64,000 nucleotides of DNA from Pisolithus tinctorius (GCA_024663395.1 JANFAH010000035.1:372001-436000); one strand, 5' to 3'. Counted from the stretch's first letter, positions 44,504 to 56,980 are shown. Program-made: numbers and translations. Notes: generated by a model from the letters alone, not told the origin.

Positions 44504-45081
44504 ATGGAACCAAAGGTCGAAATCACCCCCGCTCTCCTCAATGACAAGGCTTTCGCCTTTCTTGAGAGGTTTGCACGCGATGATGTCACTGACACCTCCC
44601 TTCTATTCAATGTCGAAATCAAGCTTGCCGTCGCAGGTATCACCTTCAAATTGGAGGAATGGATAGACCTGATCGATATCATCATATTGAATCTGAAGGG
44701 TGTAGGGATAAATGCCATCAAGGCTGTGTGGGAGCTCGCACAAGCTAAGGTAGTCACAGTAGTTCCCCTGTTGGAAGATGCTGCCACATGGCAGTTGGTT
44801 TTGCGTTGGGCAGCTGATGATAGCCTCTCCTTCGCCAATTTCTTGACGGAGATGGAGAAATTCAGTGACAGGTACCAGTTCGACGAGTGGAAGTCCATCT
44901 TCGACCAAGTATTCGAAGTGTCTCGGGAGGGTACTGCTGTTGAGGTTGTTAGGGCAGCCATGGCTGAGCATGGCATCGTTGAGCCCTCTAGTAAGTAGAT
45001 CTTTAAATCCTCACGATTTACTGACATCCTCCAGGTGCATGTGATGCCCCCCCTGCTCAGGCTTCTTCCTCCCATAAGTAA
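44504..45081 (+). CDS. Unknown two-exon gene upstream of the Spt5-like gene
   Basis: Exons 44504-44990 and 45035-45081, joined by a 44-bp GTAAGT...CCAG intron. The spliced frame closes with TAA. The product is about 177 residues, starting MEPKVEITPALLNDKAFAF, mostly helical and acidic, with a short Ala/Pro/Ser tail (AQASSSHK). No domain, signal peptide or membrane segment was recognised. It lies about 100 bp after a CT-rich tract and head-to-tail with the KOW gene 200 bp downstream. The intact frame and clean intron suggest a working gene. Confidence 0.65.
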
Positions 45082-45287
45082 ATTTCTCAAAGAAATTTCA
45101 TAAACCAATTCATACTGTATCTTGCAGGTGATGGATGTCTCCTATGTGGTCCTCTCCCCCCAAGCTTCTTCATCGCAGACTCATAAGCTAATGTTCACCT
45201 TTGGTTTTGGATCCCTTGCTAACCACTCAATCAGGCAAAAGCTTGTGCAGATCCCACCGCTCTCTACACCCAGCGAAGCGTCCAAGA

Positions 45288-48120
45288 ATGAGCAAGTCCG
45301 CTTCCCGATATCTGGATATTTCTGCGCAGGAGAATGAAGAGGACGAAGAGGAAGACGAACTAGACGATGAAGCTAACCGTTGTCCAAGGGTGACCGAGAT
45401 ACCTCCATCAGGGCGTGCAAATTTAACTCAACAGCTTGAAAGCCTTTTTCGTCGCTATGGTGGTGAGGGGAGTGCAGAAGGGTCGAGGGCGAAGGCACAT
45501 CAGCAGGGCCCAGTTCGCAGTGTCGAAGGTCGTATGGAGGTGGGTACGAATCGGACTCAGCCAAGAGTATTCAAGGTCGTGCTGCCCTCTGGTATGTCCT
45601 GTCTCCTCTTCACTCCTTTGCTTGGGAACTCACCTGGTCTCCATTAGCTCGTTCTGCAGGATTTGTCCTCCAGCACTTCAAGCTGGAAGGCCTAAAATGC
45701 AAGACTTTCCATTCGGTCCCTCGCCACATTTATGTGGAAGCTCCCAGCGCACAAGACGTCCGACTCAGGCTTCCCCCTTCACATGCCAATCTTGTCCCAC
45801 AGATCATGCCAGTACCAATGGAAGAAATGGAACCCTTTGCACAGCCCAGCAACATACCTGTTCACTCTTGGGTTCACTTGTTAACAAGTGGTCTCAAGAA
45901 CGAAATTGCCTATGTAAAGCGCATCGAAGGTGACTCAGTGTACCTTCTCGTTGTTCCTTGGAATTTGCCCTACATCTCTGGTGGTGAGAACTCTGCAGCC
46001 CACTGGGAGCTTTTTGACGTGGACCTGGCCTGCCAACATGGCCTGGAGGTAATCCTTACCCCGAGTCCAGAGGGGCGTACTATCGCCCACTGCTTCCAGT
46101 CTCAGTACCACTGCGGCCTTCTTCACAGGCGTTTTCAGAGGCATAACATCGAGCTGGTGAGCTTGCCTACTCCTGAGCAAATTGCATGGTTCGTCGTGTT
46201 GGACGTGGATCCCACTTTGGTTGCACATACCTTGACTCGTTTCTCTGCTCAAAAGTGGCAGGTAGGAGATTGTGGCAAGATTCAGGCTGGGGAGTTTGTC
46301 AATGAGGTAGCATACATCGCGATGGATGTCCAAGGTGAATCAGTGATTGTTCGTTTGGATAATCCTACTCCGGAATTGCCTACATCTCTGGAGATTTCAA
46401 TTCACAACTTCAAACACAAGTTTCGCAGTGACGATTCAGTAGACATCATTGCCAGCCCTCATCGTGGCTTTGAGGGCATGGTACTCAGTGTCGACATGAT
46501 CGAGGACATGGCTCTTTTGTGTGGCAACAGCGGACAACAGGCAAGTCAGGGTATTCAGAGTAAAATCCTTTGCTAATGCTTGCTCATAGATGGAGGTCCC
46601 TATGATCTTCCTAGCATCACACAGAGTGCTGCTGAGCTATCCCAACCGAGACCCCCACAATCAACTGCGACACCATCCCCCAGTTGAAGAGCACTTCATA
46701 GAGCCTGGGGACGCGGTATGTATCATCAGCAGACCCTACAGGGGCCTCACAGGCCGAGTGCAATACTTCTCCTGCAGCCTCAGACAAATATGGGTCATGT
46801 GGCACATCGAAAAGGCATTTGATGACGAAGATGCCAAGGGGGACAAAGGCAAGTCCAAGGCTCAAGTACCAGAGGTTCCTGGTAAGGACAGTGACAGCGA
46901 TGGGGCTGACGATGAGGAGGTGATCATTGTCAGCTTGGACGATGTCCAAGTGACAGCTCGACCAACGCTGCAGTTCTCGAAGGAGAAGGGGTGGGACGTT
47001 TCTAAAGGCGACCTAATACAAGTCATATGGGGTCCTGCTGTAGACGTCAAAGGAGTTGTTTGCAGCGTCGACCTGATCACTGCAACCCTTACACTGGAGT
47101 CTGAAGATGGTCCATGGGTACGTGGTTCTACTTTGCCTGTCATCCCATCTCTAAAGGCGTCATAGCACAACATCCCTATTAATTTCTGCACTAAATTAAG
47201 GGACTACTCCCTTTGTGATGCAGAACGACATATTGGATGTGAAGTATGGATCATCTCGGGTCCGAATAAGGGATACAGTGGGACGCTGTGATCAGTAGGC
47301 CAAACTTCGTGTATGGTTGCAATCCATTCCGGCACCATGACATTCAAAAATACTGCAGTTGCCTCCAGGTAAGTCACTTCATTGCTAGGGGTCATGCGCT
47401 GATACTTCCTTTTTAGATTTGGCATCTTGCTTGATGGGACACCACTAGGTCCCTCGCGCTTGGCAGCATTCAACCATATGCGACAGAGGTGTTTCATAAC
47501 TCAATCTCAATGTCGCAGCACCACTCCACCTCCGCTGCCAAGCGAAAATCCCTCAGCAGATCCAGGTCCAAGCAACCCCTGGGTCACCACTCCCGATGAT
47601 GTCAATCTGCAACGTCGCAGTGAGCAGGAGCGACAAACCATTGACTATGGTACATCAATTCTCTCCCCCCTCTCACTACACATTCTCTTGACTTTGTTGT
47701 TTAGGATGTGTGTCTTGGCTCTTTGACAACAACTTTTGTAACTTCAGCAAGTGGCATGTCTGCTTGAGAGTCAGGCTTGCCTACAATCATGGGACCCTGG
47801 GCAAGTGGGTGGTTCGCACCACCATTCCAGATCATTTCTTTTTGGAGAAGCATGGCGTGGCACCTCCTGGGCATGTGTCGGTTACCATGACCTCAAGCAC
47901 GGTAAGCACCATCATCGAACACCACACTATTCTGGCATGCGACTTGTCCCCCACCAACCTGACAAGTACTGGTCAGTTCTGCCTAATACTGAAGGGCGCG
48001 CTCCAAGGCGAAATTCACCGCATCAATAAATGTCAAACTAAGAAATCCCCGAAAGGGGTGGTATTAGAGGATGGGACTCAGCTTCCATTACATGATGTTT
48101 GCCTGGTCGTTGCTGCATGA
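45288..48120 (+). pseudogene. Spt5-like KOW-repeat protein, six exons, one internal TGA
   Basis: Exons: 45288-45591, 45660-46540, 46590-47117, 47224-47368, 47417-47649 and 47705-48120. The start follows KRPR-like basic codons; MSKSASRYLDISAQ precedes a Glu/Asp tract. A NGN-like part (HFKLEGLKCKTFHSVPRHIY) is followed by at least four KOW motifs (SPHRGFEGMVLSVD, SRPYRGLTGRVQYF, WGPAVDVKGVVCSVD, SGPNKGYSGTL). Spt5 is a transcription elongation factor; Agaricomycetes also have divergent relatives, and this looks like one. A TGA follows GYSGTL, where arginine would be expected. Intron 2 is GC-AG (46541-46589). The third exon border is uncertain by a base. Without a suppressor it would make only the N-terminal two thirds. 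Confidence 0.75.
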
Positions 48121-48581
48121 CTAATTGATGCCACAAGGTAGGTCTTTCAGCCTAATCATAATCAATTTACTGACATTTCGTCAGTGCTTCTCGTATAGTC
48201 GCATCATATAGTTATCGATTTGACTATGTATATATTTTGACATAATTTACCTTTGACACAAGCATCTTTACAAGTTTATCACATCCTGTATGTACTATGC
48301 CTGGGAGAGAGGAGCTCCAGCATTAGTACATGGATTAGTATCTCGGACCATCCTAGTATAGAGTGGAGCGGAAGGGGCACTAGGGGGCTAACATGTGTCA
48401 TGTTAGCGGGAGGGGTGGCAGGGGAGTGAAGTGAGGTGTACGTTTCCTGGGGGGATGCGGTCAGCATGGTTAACTTCACGTTGATTGCAGAGGGCGCCAC
48501 TGGTATTCAAGGTAATTCTCTACTCGATCTCAATACGCTCCAACATGTCCATTGTAGACGGCATATGTTCAAGTAAAATCA
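48121..48581. other. Convergent intergenic spacer
   Basis: It lies between the 3' ends of the KOW gene and the F-box gene. No other gene is supported. Confidence 0.4.
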
Positions 48582-49983
48582 TCAATACTGGTATGGAATA
48601 ATCGTGATCTCCACATTTTGTTGAGTGAAGGGGCAGAAAATAGCCTTGTATCTATCGAGAGGGAGGGGTCTACCTGATGCGATACGCAGCATGCGAACAT
48701 TAGGAAATGCTCTAAGCCAAGGGCCGCAGTGACCCTGAAAAACAGTTAGAGGCAACAAAGTAAGTGCAGAGAAGAACTTACAATTGCATCGAAGACATCT
48801 GGAGTACTAAGGATTGGGTGGATTCCCCTAAAAGTGAGGTCTCTCACAGGGATTATGCACTTGTCAGTTATTGGGAATGTGACGAATGCTGCAAGCTTGT
48901 CGGCGGAAGTGATCATGGGCATTGAGATTTCAAGATGGGAAAGACACAGGAGGTATTCTGCACATGACAAAATGTCAGAAAAGACATTTTGATTTCTTTC
49001 AGGATGGTAGGGATGAAATGTAATGTATAGGCATTGGAAGTCACTGGGAAGGGTAATTACCTTCAGAAGGGGGAGGATCCTGGTAGCGGGTCCTGTGAGC
49101 TTTCGAAGGGAGTGAAGGACAGAACAAGGAGTGATATCTTCCACAGACATGGTAGGAAAGCCACAATGGGAGATAGTTAGCTTGGAGATAGCCCGATGCG
49201 CAATTAGACAGGTAGCAAGGGCATCATACGGGCAAGTCTGGTCCACCTCCAATTCAACGAGGGAAGGTAGGTTTACCTTGCCAAGGAGTACCGCCCACTG
49301 TAAAGGACTTAGGCCTGTATTATTAAGCTGTAAAATTGCCAGTGGAGCACTTCGCAGCACAGAGAGGGTAAATCGGATAGAGTGTGGAAAAAAGAACATA
49401 GGCGACGAGATATTGAGAGATGTCAAGGTGCTTGGAAACAATTGGGTCATGTGAGGAATATGGATCAAGCCACCAGAAGCACTGTGGCTACTTGCATGAA
49501 GTTCAGTGCACCTGGAGCCTAGTATACTTTCTAGCAGAGAACCAAATATGGGGGACATGCCCATCGGATCAATATATAAGTGCAAGTGCACTTGACAGAC
49601 TGCTTGCATATCCTTGAGGGAGTTGAAGAACGCACACATTGCACCTAGCTTCCATCTGCTTAATGTTTCATTAAGGAAGAGTGCAAACACTCACCTAATT
49701 GTCGCCTGCTTAATGTTTGCGAAGACCTGAACCACAAAGTCTTCACTGGTTTAAATGCAATGTGCCTCCACACAGGGAGGGCATTACAAACTACCTCATT
49801 CACATCCAGCCAACCAGCAATCGGCAGCCTGAAGCCTACTGAGACAAGATAACAATGACCAGCAATGCATTGTAGTCGTTGGGATACTTGGGACAACCTT
49901 TGAAGTGAATCTGTGTCCAACAGGTCCACAATTTCCAGTAGCAGTTCATCTGGAACTCGCGACAGATGGCAATCTCGGGGCAC
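48582..49983 (-). CDS. F-box protein with LRR-like C-terminus
   Basis: Exon 1 starts MPRDCHLSRVPDELLLEIVD with a full F-box (LLDTDSLQRLSQVSQRL, then W of the F-box end). The main exon (from about 49665 to 48782) encodes leucine-rich stretches (LTSLNISSPM, LAILQLNNTGLSPLQW, ISKLTISHCGFP) typical of basidiomycete F-box/LRR-like proteins. A 47-bp intron (48781-48735) precedes a last exon ending at 48582 (GPWLRAFPNVRMLRI). F-box proteins bind Skp1 and bring substrates to an SCF ubiquitin ligase. The first intron (about 49690-49665) does not join in frame with the obvious sites, so an indel or an unusual site is possible. Confidence 0.75.
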
Positions 49984-49986
49984 CTC

Positions 49987-50390
49987 CTAGATGCTATGAG
50001 GAAAGGTCAAATCTTGACATTGCTGGCCACTTACATATTTTGCGGGGAGCCCCATGGCATCGTCTTCTGCTGTGCACTTGGGAACCCACCCAAATGACTG
50101 CATGAGAGGTTTCGCACCAGGATCTGCCTTGCGACCGCATATGGGTGGCTGGTGGGAAGTACCCTGCACCTTTTTGTAAGGTGGTCCCGGGGTATCTTCT
50201 ACTTTGCATTTGGGAACCTGCCCACACAAATTCTTCTGTTAGCATACCATTTAGTAATAAGAGTGAGAAAATATCTAGTACACACCAGCATGGCTTCACA
50301 CCTGGTGATGTTGCGCCAGCTAACCCATTAAATACGCAGAGGACACCAGAGGCTTTATCAGACAACACAATAGACTACCTAACTTGACAC
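49987..50390 (-). CDS. Hypothetical small gene with internal duplication (tentative)
   Basis: The minus-strand frame 50229-49987 has two copies of a VPKCxxED block (GQVPKCKVEDTPGPPYKK and FGWVPKCTAEDDAMGLP). A GTGTGT...ACAG intron-like gap (about 50281-50232) separates it from another open stretch that includes SGVLCVFNGLAG. No family was recognised. It sits head-to-tail directly upstream of the F-box gene and could be a fragment. Confidence 0.3.
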
Positions 50391-50939
50391 TGCATTTGGT
50401 CGCCTACTGCAACAAAAGCATTGCCAGAATTCAGGAACTCTCAATATCAACCTTGCCATCACGGTCGCCCTCATTTGATTGTAATAGTGCTCATCACCCA
50501 CTTATGTCACTACATCCAAATTGCAGTAACAGCTGATGGGCCTTTTGTTTGACATGTAATATTCCAGAAAACTGCAATATCGCATTGGAGGACAACTAAA
50601 AATTAATCGTGGCAGCTAATGAACGACCTAAAGATGCTTAGTTGATTGATTAAACATGTACACAGGGTTAGTATGTGACCTGCCAGTAGTAATGGGTATG
50701 CAGTGTCGGAAATACACCTGAATACATGACTAATTTGAGGGATCTTCCACAGGGGGGGAGGGGATTCTTTGATGGAAAATTGATGCGTTTTTTGTGTTTG
50801 ACATGCGTTAGTTATTAAATGCGGTCGCAAAAATGGGTGACTTACTTTGCGAAAACAAAAGAAAAGAAAAGAACCGACATAATCGCCACTGTCACAGCAA
50901 GATACGCATCAGCAACAATGGTAACAGACCTGGATGTAT
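50391..50939. other. Spacer with partial repeat similarity
   Basis: Around 50590-50700 it weakly matches the 39.4-39.5 kb part of copy A (attaaacatgtacacagggt). Otherwise nothing is recognised. Confidence 0.35.
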
Positions 50940-51765
50940 ATGGTTAACTGGAGCAGCTGTAGATTGTTCGACTCACATCGGATGCTTAAATTGATGACAG
51001 CTGCAGTATGAACTACCGTTGATAGCAATCATTTGAAGTTTAGGTTTTGCATTGATGGTCGCATCGCACTGTCATCACAGACTACTATGAATATTGATCT
51101 AATTCTAGTTCTAATTGCAAAGGCTACTATCAATATTGATGTAAATCTAATTCTAATGCTACGGTGTCTAACGCTAGAGTGGTGGGCTGCGAGCGAAGAT
51201 GGTTAATAGAATTGAGAAGCAACGACTTACCTGTAGGTGGTGGAAAGAGGGAAAAGGTGTTCGTGAGAAAAGTCATCGTTGATATACTGAACGCAACTCA
51301 CGATCACATGGTAGCCGCAGCAAAGATCGCCACCACTAAACACAAGCACGTGATTGTGAGTTGCGTTCAGTATATCAACAACAACTTTTCTCATTAACAC
51401 CTTTTCCCTCTTTCCACCACCGACAGGTAAGTCATCACTTCTCAATACTTGGCATTCTATTAACTGTCTTCGCTCGCAGCCCACCACTCTAGTGTTAGAC
51501 ACCGTAGCATTAGAATAACTAGAATTATATCAGTATTGATAGTAGTATGTAGTATTTGCGAAGATGGTGCGATGCGACCGTCAACAAGTTAAACATTCGA
51601 CATGAGCTGAATAATCTATAATATGAGTGTAGACGAAGATATAATAAAATTGCGTATGCACATTCAATAAAGATAAGCAGAGTGTACGCTGTTTACTTGG
51701 TTATCAATCTGACTACATACCCCTAGACCATTCTTCTATCCTGTTGTCCACATCAAAAGACACTG
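50940..51765. mobile_element. Palindromic element, copy C
   Basis: Third member of the family at 39.3 and 43.1 kb, again folding back around about 51335 with nearly identical arms on either side (ggtggtggaaagagggaaaa and its complement). The centre (gtagccgcagcaaagatcgc) equals that of copy B. The right end is the same as in copy B (ctagaccattcttc, then ctgttgtccacatc). Confidence 0.8.
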
Positions 51766-51858
51766 CTAAAGTTTGTACATGTCAACTCTACATCTCTCAC
51801 TGATGAATTCGATCATTAAATCATTCTCCACAGTGGCTTTCCTATGATCTGCCTTTGG

Positions 51859-53234
51859 TCAGTCGGTATTAAGTTGATTGGATAGGCGGTAACTAACTGC
51901 AACATTGTAGGTGAGCTTCACCGCAAAGGCAATGGTGAGTAGTTGCATTAAGAATTGTATTGTGGCACGTATAGCCCTGAACAGGGCCTGCAACGAGCTT
52001 TCTTTCTTCCCTGGCCGCAATTGCAAATCCCTCTTCGGCTTTTTCCAGACTGTTATCGTATTGTCCATGTCGTTATTGGAAGACGCTGCAACGATCCCTG
52101 TATGATCCTCTCTGTCGTATGTCTGGTACATGTGGGTGTAAGATGGTTTCTACATTTATGGGGATGCTCACCGTAATTGTCTGTGTCCGTGCCGTCCTTG
52201 AGTGCTGTAGCACCTGTTGCTTGGTTCCAGTATTCATTTCGAAGATATATACTAACCCATTATCAGATCCCCCAATGATCGTCGTGCCGTCCTCCACAAA
52301 GGCTACTTGTTTGGGGTACGTTTTTAGCGGTTTGGTATCGTACGTCCTTATGCAGCTTCCATCATTCAGTCGATGTAGGCTAAATCCACTTATAGCATTG
52401 TCTATGATGAATAAACTTCCTGTCTTGTCGACACATGCAGAGCCCCTAAGTACAGGTCAGATCAATTGGTTTGCTGAGACTGAAGATCTCTTACTCACGT
52501 TGTCATTCCTGTAGACCTTGTTTCGATGACCATCCCATTGTTGCTTCATAGAACATGGCTTGCAAAGGGCAATCTCATTAGATCTGTATTTGCAAGTCTC
52601 GGGCCTATCATCTTACATGTCTCCATCATACATCCCGAAAACTATGATGTCACAGCCTCGGAGGTACACAGCATGCGGAATGGATGTCGTTAACTCGACG
52701 CTGAAGACATTTGACAGTTGATTCCTAGAATCTATTGTCCAGGTCTGAACTCGTTTGTCCCGTGTCATTACGACGATATGAGTTCCTGTGCTGTTACCTG
52801 CATCTGAAGCAATGGCCATGATTTCATGCCCCCCACTAATCCTCCTGGCAACTACTTCCTCAAATTCAACCACAGTATGTGGGCACTGCCTCCAGATCAG
52901 CAAGTAGCCCAGTCCTGTCCCACAGCACAAGGTTTCCTGTATACTGTCGTTTTGTGCGAGCCAAGTAATAGTTGTAATGGGATCTTTGGGACTTCGCATC
53001 TGCAGAGGTTGGGGTAGCTGAACCTCTTTGCATAAGTCCCATACCCTCAGTCCATCAAAACCTGTTGGCTAATATGCATTGGATTCGAAATAACACTACT
53101 GAATTCCTACCTCCACTTGCCAACAGTGTTCCAGAGTTCGACACCACTAGACAGAGGATCGCATCCTGGTGCCCCCACAAGTGGCACCCAAGTGTGTACT
53201 TCATCGGCAACTTGAGAATAGAGCTGAATATCAT
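51859..53234 (-). CDS. WD40-repeat protein with C-terminal membrane anchor, five exons
   Basis: Exons 53234-53111, 53061-52617, 52553-52499, 52445-52172 and 52122-51859 splice in frame through 49-63 bp GT-AG introns. WD40-like units are visible: LWGHQDAILCLVVSNSGTLL with GGFDGLRVWDL, then GTGLGYLLIW, VVMTRDKRVQTWTID, and IIGGSDNGLVYIFEM. Near the end comes ATIQFLMQLLTIAFAVKLTY, a likely single transmembrane helix. The start MIFSSILKLP is the first ATG after an in-frame stop. No nonsense codon was found. It probably folds as a beta-propeller scaffold, ligand unknown. The family is, from memory, widespread in Agaricomycetes. Confidence 0.8.
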
Positions 53235-54133
53235 CGGGTAAATTGTTCATTGGTAAGGCAAAGTCATTGTCGATGTAAATATGTCATATCTGTTATTGTC
53301 TAACAGCTGATTCGCATAATGTTGTAAAGGCATAACCTGAGTGTTGCTAATGCGACAATTTTATTATTATTGCGCCCTCACGACGGTGCCTACCATGGCT
53401 AATGGAGGTGTGTTTCCTCCTGACTATGACCATTATGACGTTGCCTATTATTTCAGGTGAGGTTTAATTGTAGGAAGAATGCCTGATCTGATTTTAATAA
53501 GGTGAACAAAAAGCTCAACTTGAAATAATGAAGTGGCACAACTAAATTACTACCATAACTACAATAGTAGATGCCTGTAACGACAATGGAGGTGCATTTG
53601 CCTGGCTGTGCTGGAGACTGATCAGATCTTTTCTTTTGAGCAATTACCTCCTCCAGACCCGTTCTGTTCACCTGGGGCAATTATTGGCGATAGGCCCATA
53701 CCTGTGCATGCATGTATGTGAGCATGCCTGTGATATCGACTTATTTCCCGTATGGTGATGTGTCCACATTTGACTGCCCCGTTTTTGTCCGCTTTTGTTT
53801 GCCTAGTGCTGAACTCATTTTTTCCCTCTAACCTCATTCCAGATGTGTGCTACATGTTGCTGTACTCTGTCGTTGTGTCTGCTGATCCCTGACCACGGAC
53901 GCTTTTGTTCCATGTGACTTTCTATTGTCTTTCCTTTTTTTTTTGTTAGGGACTCATGGCACTGATCGCCTCCAATTTAACCCTCTAGGTCTCCAGTCAC
54001 ACCGCAATTACTAACTCTAACCCATTTTCAATGCCAGGTGCATTTGGTATCCGTATGTGTATGCATTGGATTCCACAATGATAACTAACTGCAGCTACTA
54101 GGAGGAGAAATCACACAAACTGTTGATAGTGAC
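53235..54133. promoter_or_regulatory. Divergent intergenic region
   Basis: It separates the WD40 gene (minus) from the coiled-coil gene (plus) and should hold both promoters. It contains a T tract at about 53934-53946 and no supported ORF. Confidence 0.35.
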
Positions 54134-56917
54134 ATGTCGCTTTTTGACGATGATAATGACAACAACTTCTGTTTGCAGATGGAAACCAGCAGCAATGCAT
54201 CCGTCGAAGAACAGCTTACCATCGGGCACAGTGAGGATGATGGCAATGGCATGTCCATTGCCAACTCGTGTACAGACACTAGTTACAATGCGTCCTCCAC
54301 AGACCAGCTTGCTGCAAGATGTACCATGCCAAAACCAGCAGAGCGCAACACCACTGCTGGCGTCGCCCCTAAACATGAGCCCCTGCATGCCTCAGCTTCC
54401 ACCACACATACCGTGACCACTACATCAGCACATCACAAGCAATGCAACAAGGGTGACGAACCATGGCCTATTGCGAAGTGTTGTAACAGAGAACTAGATT
54501 ACTCCTACTCACTTTGTCAGCAACTCCAGGGAATGGGAGCAGAATTGAACCACCTGAAGGCCAAGTTATGTCTGAAAGGGTCGGTGAGTAGCCAACTCTA
54601 ACCTACTACTTGTCACTGGGGCTGATGGACTATCATGAACATGCCAGCACGAACTTGCCACCCTTGAGAAGACTACACAAAACAGCCTTCTCACCGCAAA
54701 GAATGAGTTTGATTTGCAGAAGAAAGTTCTATCTGATATGTGTACTTTGCTTGCTACTCAAGAACAAGAGCTCTGCAGACTCCAGCATGAAATTCAGGTC
54801 AGCCATCACATATCACTGTCTTGGACTGTATTCATGTGAACCAAGGAGCATCACCAAGAGCGCAGTGTTTTGCAAAACCTCCAAGAAGAGGTTCAGGTGA
54901 GAAGTGCATAGCTTTACTTAGTATCACACTCATGTGTTTGAAAGGAAAACCACAGACAGCGGGAAACTCTTCTTAAATCTCATGACCAGGCACTTACTGT
55001 GCTCAGAGATGAAATTCAGGTATGCCATCCTCAGTGCTCTGTCAGGCCATTGCTCAATGAATGAAGGAACAACACTGTCAGTGTGATACCTTACTGGCAG
55101 CTCAAAAGGAGGAGTTTTTGAGGTTCCGAAATGAACTGCAGGTGAGTTGTCATGGATCACTATACACTCCTGACAGTTTACATCACACTGAAGGAACATG
55201 ATCGACTACGGGAAATTGAGATAGTGCAACATACTGCTGCTATGGAAGAGCACTTGCGATCAGAACTGAAGAAGGTTGGTGATGATGTGGTGATGCACTG
55301 CCAAGCAGAGAAAGAGAGGGAATTAGCAGCATTGGTTCAACACAATATGCGACATAGACATGTAAGTGAACAAACTATGTAGTTTGTTGGGCAATGCTGA
55401 CTGCCCTCAGACAATTCAAACAGCATCTCAAGCTGAACCAGCGTGCTTTCCAGCTGAATCCGAGTCTCCTACCTGCCAGGACAACCAGCCGCAAACACCA
55501 CGACAAGCGTCCACTGCACCACTGCCCCAGCATGCACGAACTCCATATTTGGACGCTATCAAGAAGATCAAATGAACCCGAGCAGCTTCATGAAGAACCC
55601 GCCTCATCAGCATGTCTCATGAGGTAAGTAAGGAAATATACGACTTGATATGAATATCTCACGATCAATAGCCTATTGACAATGAAGAGTTCCGATCTAC
55701 TGCTTCAGAACCTGAGGTATCACAAGCAAACAACAGTGATTCTGTATCAATGGTGGAGGCGATTGCCAAGGGGGTTGAAGCTGCGCTTTGGAAAGTACTT
55801 GGTGATGGTGCTATCGCTATGCCACGAACAGGGTGGTCATGGCAGTCACCTCGAAAACAAAAGGAGGTGGATAAAGAAGTGGAGATAGAGAAGGCTACAG
55901 AGCCACGAGGACATCGTGATCTTATACTGGTAAGTGACATTGCTAATTCTGTTCATGTGCTAAACCAGCTGTGATAGAGTGAAGTCCGTCACTTCTTCAA
56001 GGAAAAACTCAAAATAAGTCAGGACCATGAATTTATTTTGAATGAAACGGCCCCTCCCAATGATGTCCATGCATACAAACATGAAGATGGTCCACCACCC
56101 GACATGGACTCACCAACTTGCGATCTCATGCAGGGCTATTCCTCGCCGTGGAATTCTTTCATCATCGACCACCTTCTTGATGAATTTCAGAGACAAGGCA
56201 ATGAAGAACACTGGCCTGTAATGAAGTCCAATGATTACATGTTGGAAATCCTATGTGAACACTACAGACGTCTATGCATGACATGGCGGAAAGCTCAGCC
56301 ATGTATTACAACAAAGGGCACAGTAGAAACTTCTGCTGAGATTGAAGAACACTTGGTAGTGGAACAAACCCGGGTACTCAAAGAGGGCAGACAGACCACA
56401 TGACAACGAAATGTAGGGCATTAATTTTGCTGTTTCATACCGGTAACTCAACCTGTTTTAGAAATATCAGCATCGATGTGCCGTTCTCAAACATATGGTT
56501 GCTCTCAAGAAAGACTCCATGAATGGCAAAGGTGATCTCCATGCTTGGCAATGGCTCCTGCAGCTGATCCACACACTGGGCGAGCATGGGATGAGTTCCG
56601 AGGACAGCGACATTGACAACAATGTCATGACTATCCTCCAAGTTAAGAATATGGCATGGAAACGCAGTATCGAATGGGAACTTGATATTATTGACCTCCA
56701 GAGACTTGTTGACAATGATGTTTTTGCACCCCAAGGATCAAAGCCTATCCAGAGGTTTCGTGCACCTGGAAACCCCCAAAGTCTGCGCACTCCAGTGCCA
56801 GGCTTACCACAGTCTATCTATGATTCCATTTCGCTTGCTGGGCTTACTCACCGTGAACGGGACTGCCTGAAAGTATCAGAGGAACCATTTCTGTGGATGG
56901 AGATAGCCATTTCCTGA
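54134..56917 (+). pseudogene. Coiled-coil gene with duplicated exons, ten exons, three TGA stops
   Basis: Exons: 54134-54583, 54648-54797, 54846-54896, 54945-55019, 55067-55141, 55194-55361, 55411-55623, 55672-55929, 55978-56412 and 56462-56917. Every exon is a multiple of three, so all nine introns are phase 0. Exons 2-6 encode a coiled coil; exons 4 and 5 are each exactly 25 codons and alike. The C-terminal part (MAWKRSIEWELDIIDLQRLV, FAPQGSKPIQR) matches an unknown family that I believe is amplified in Agaricomycetes. Three TGA codons interrupt the frame: after KKIK, after RAAS and after RQTT, each at a likely former CGA arginine. Apart from these the gene is complete, about 776 residues, so inactivation is recent. 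Confidence 0.75.
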
Positions 56918-56980
56918 TACTAGATACCCAATGTAGTGTGTGTATGTACGTATAGATACTAAGAACATCTACGTGAAAAT

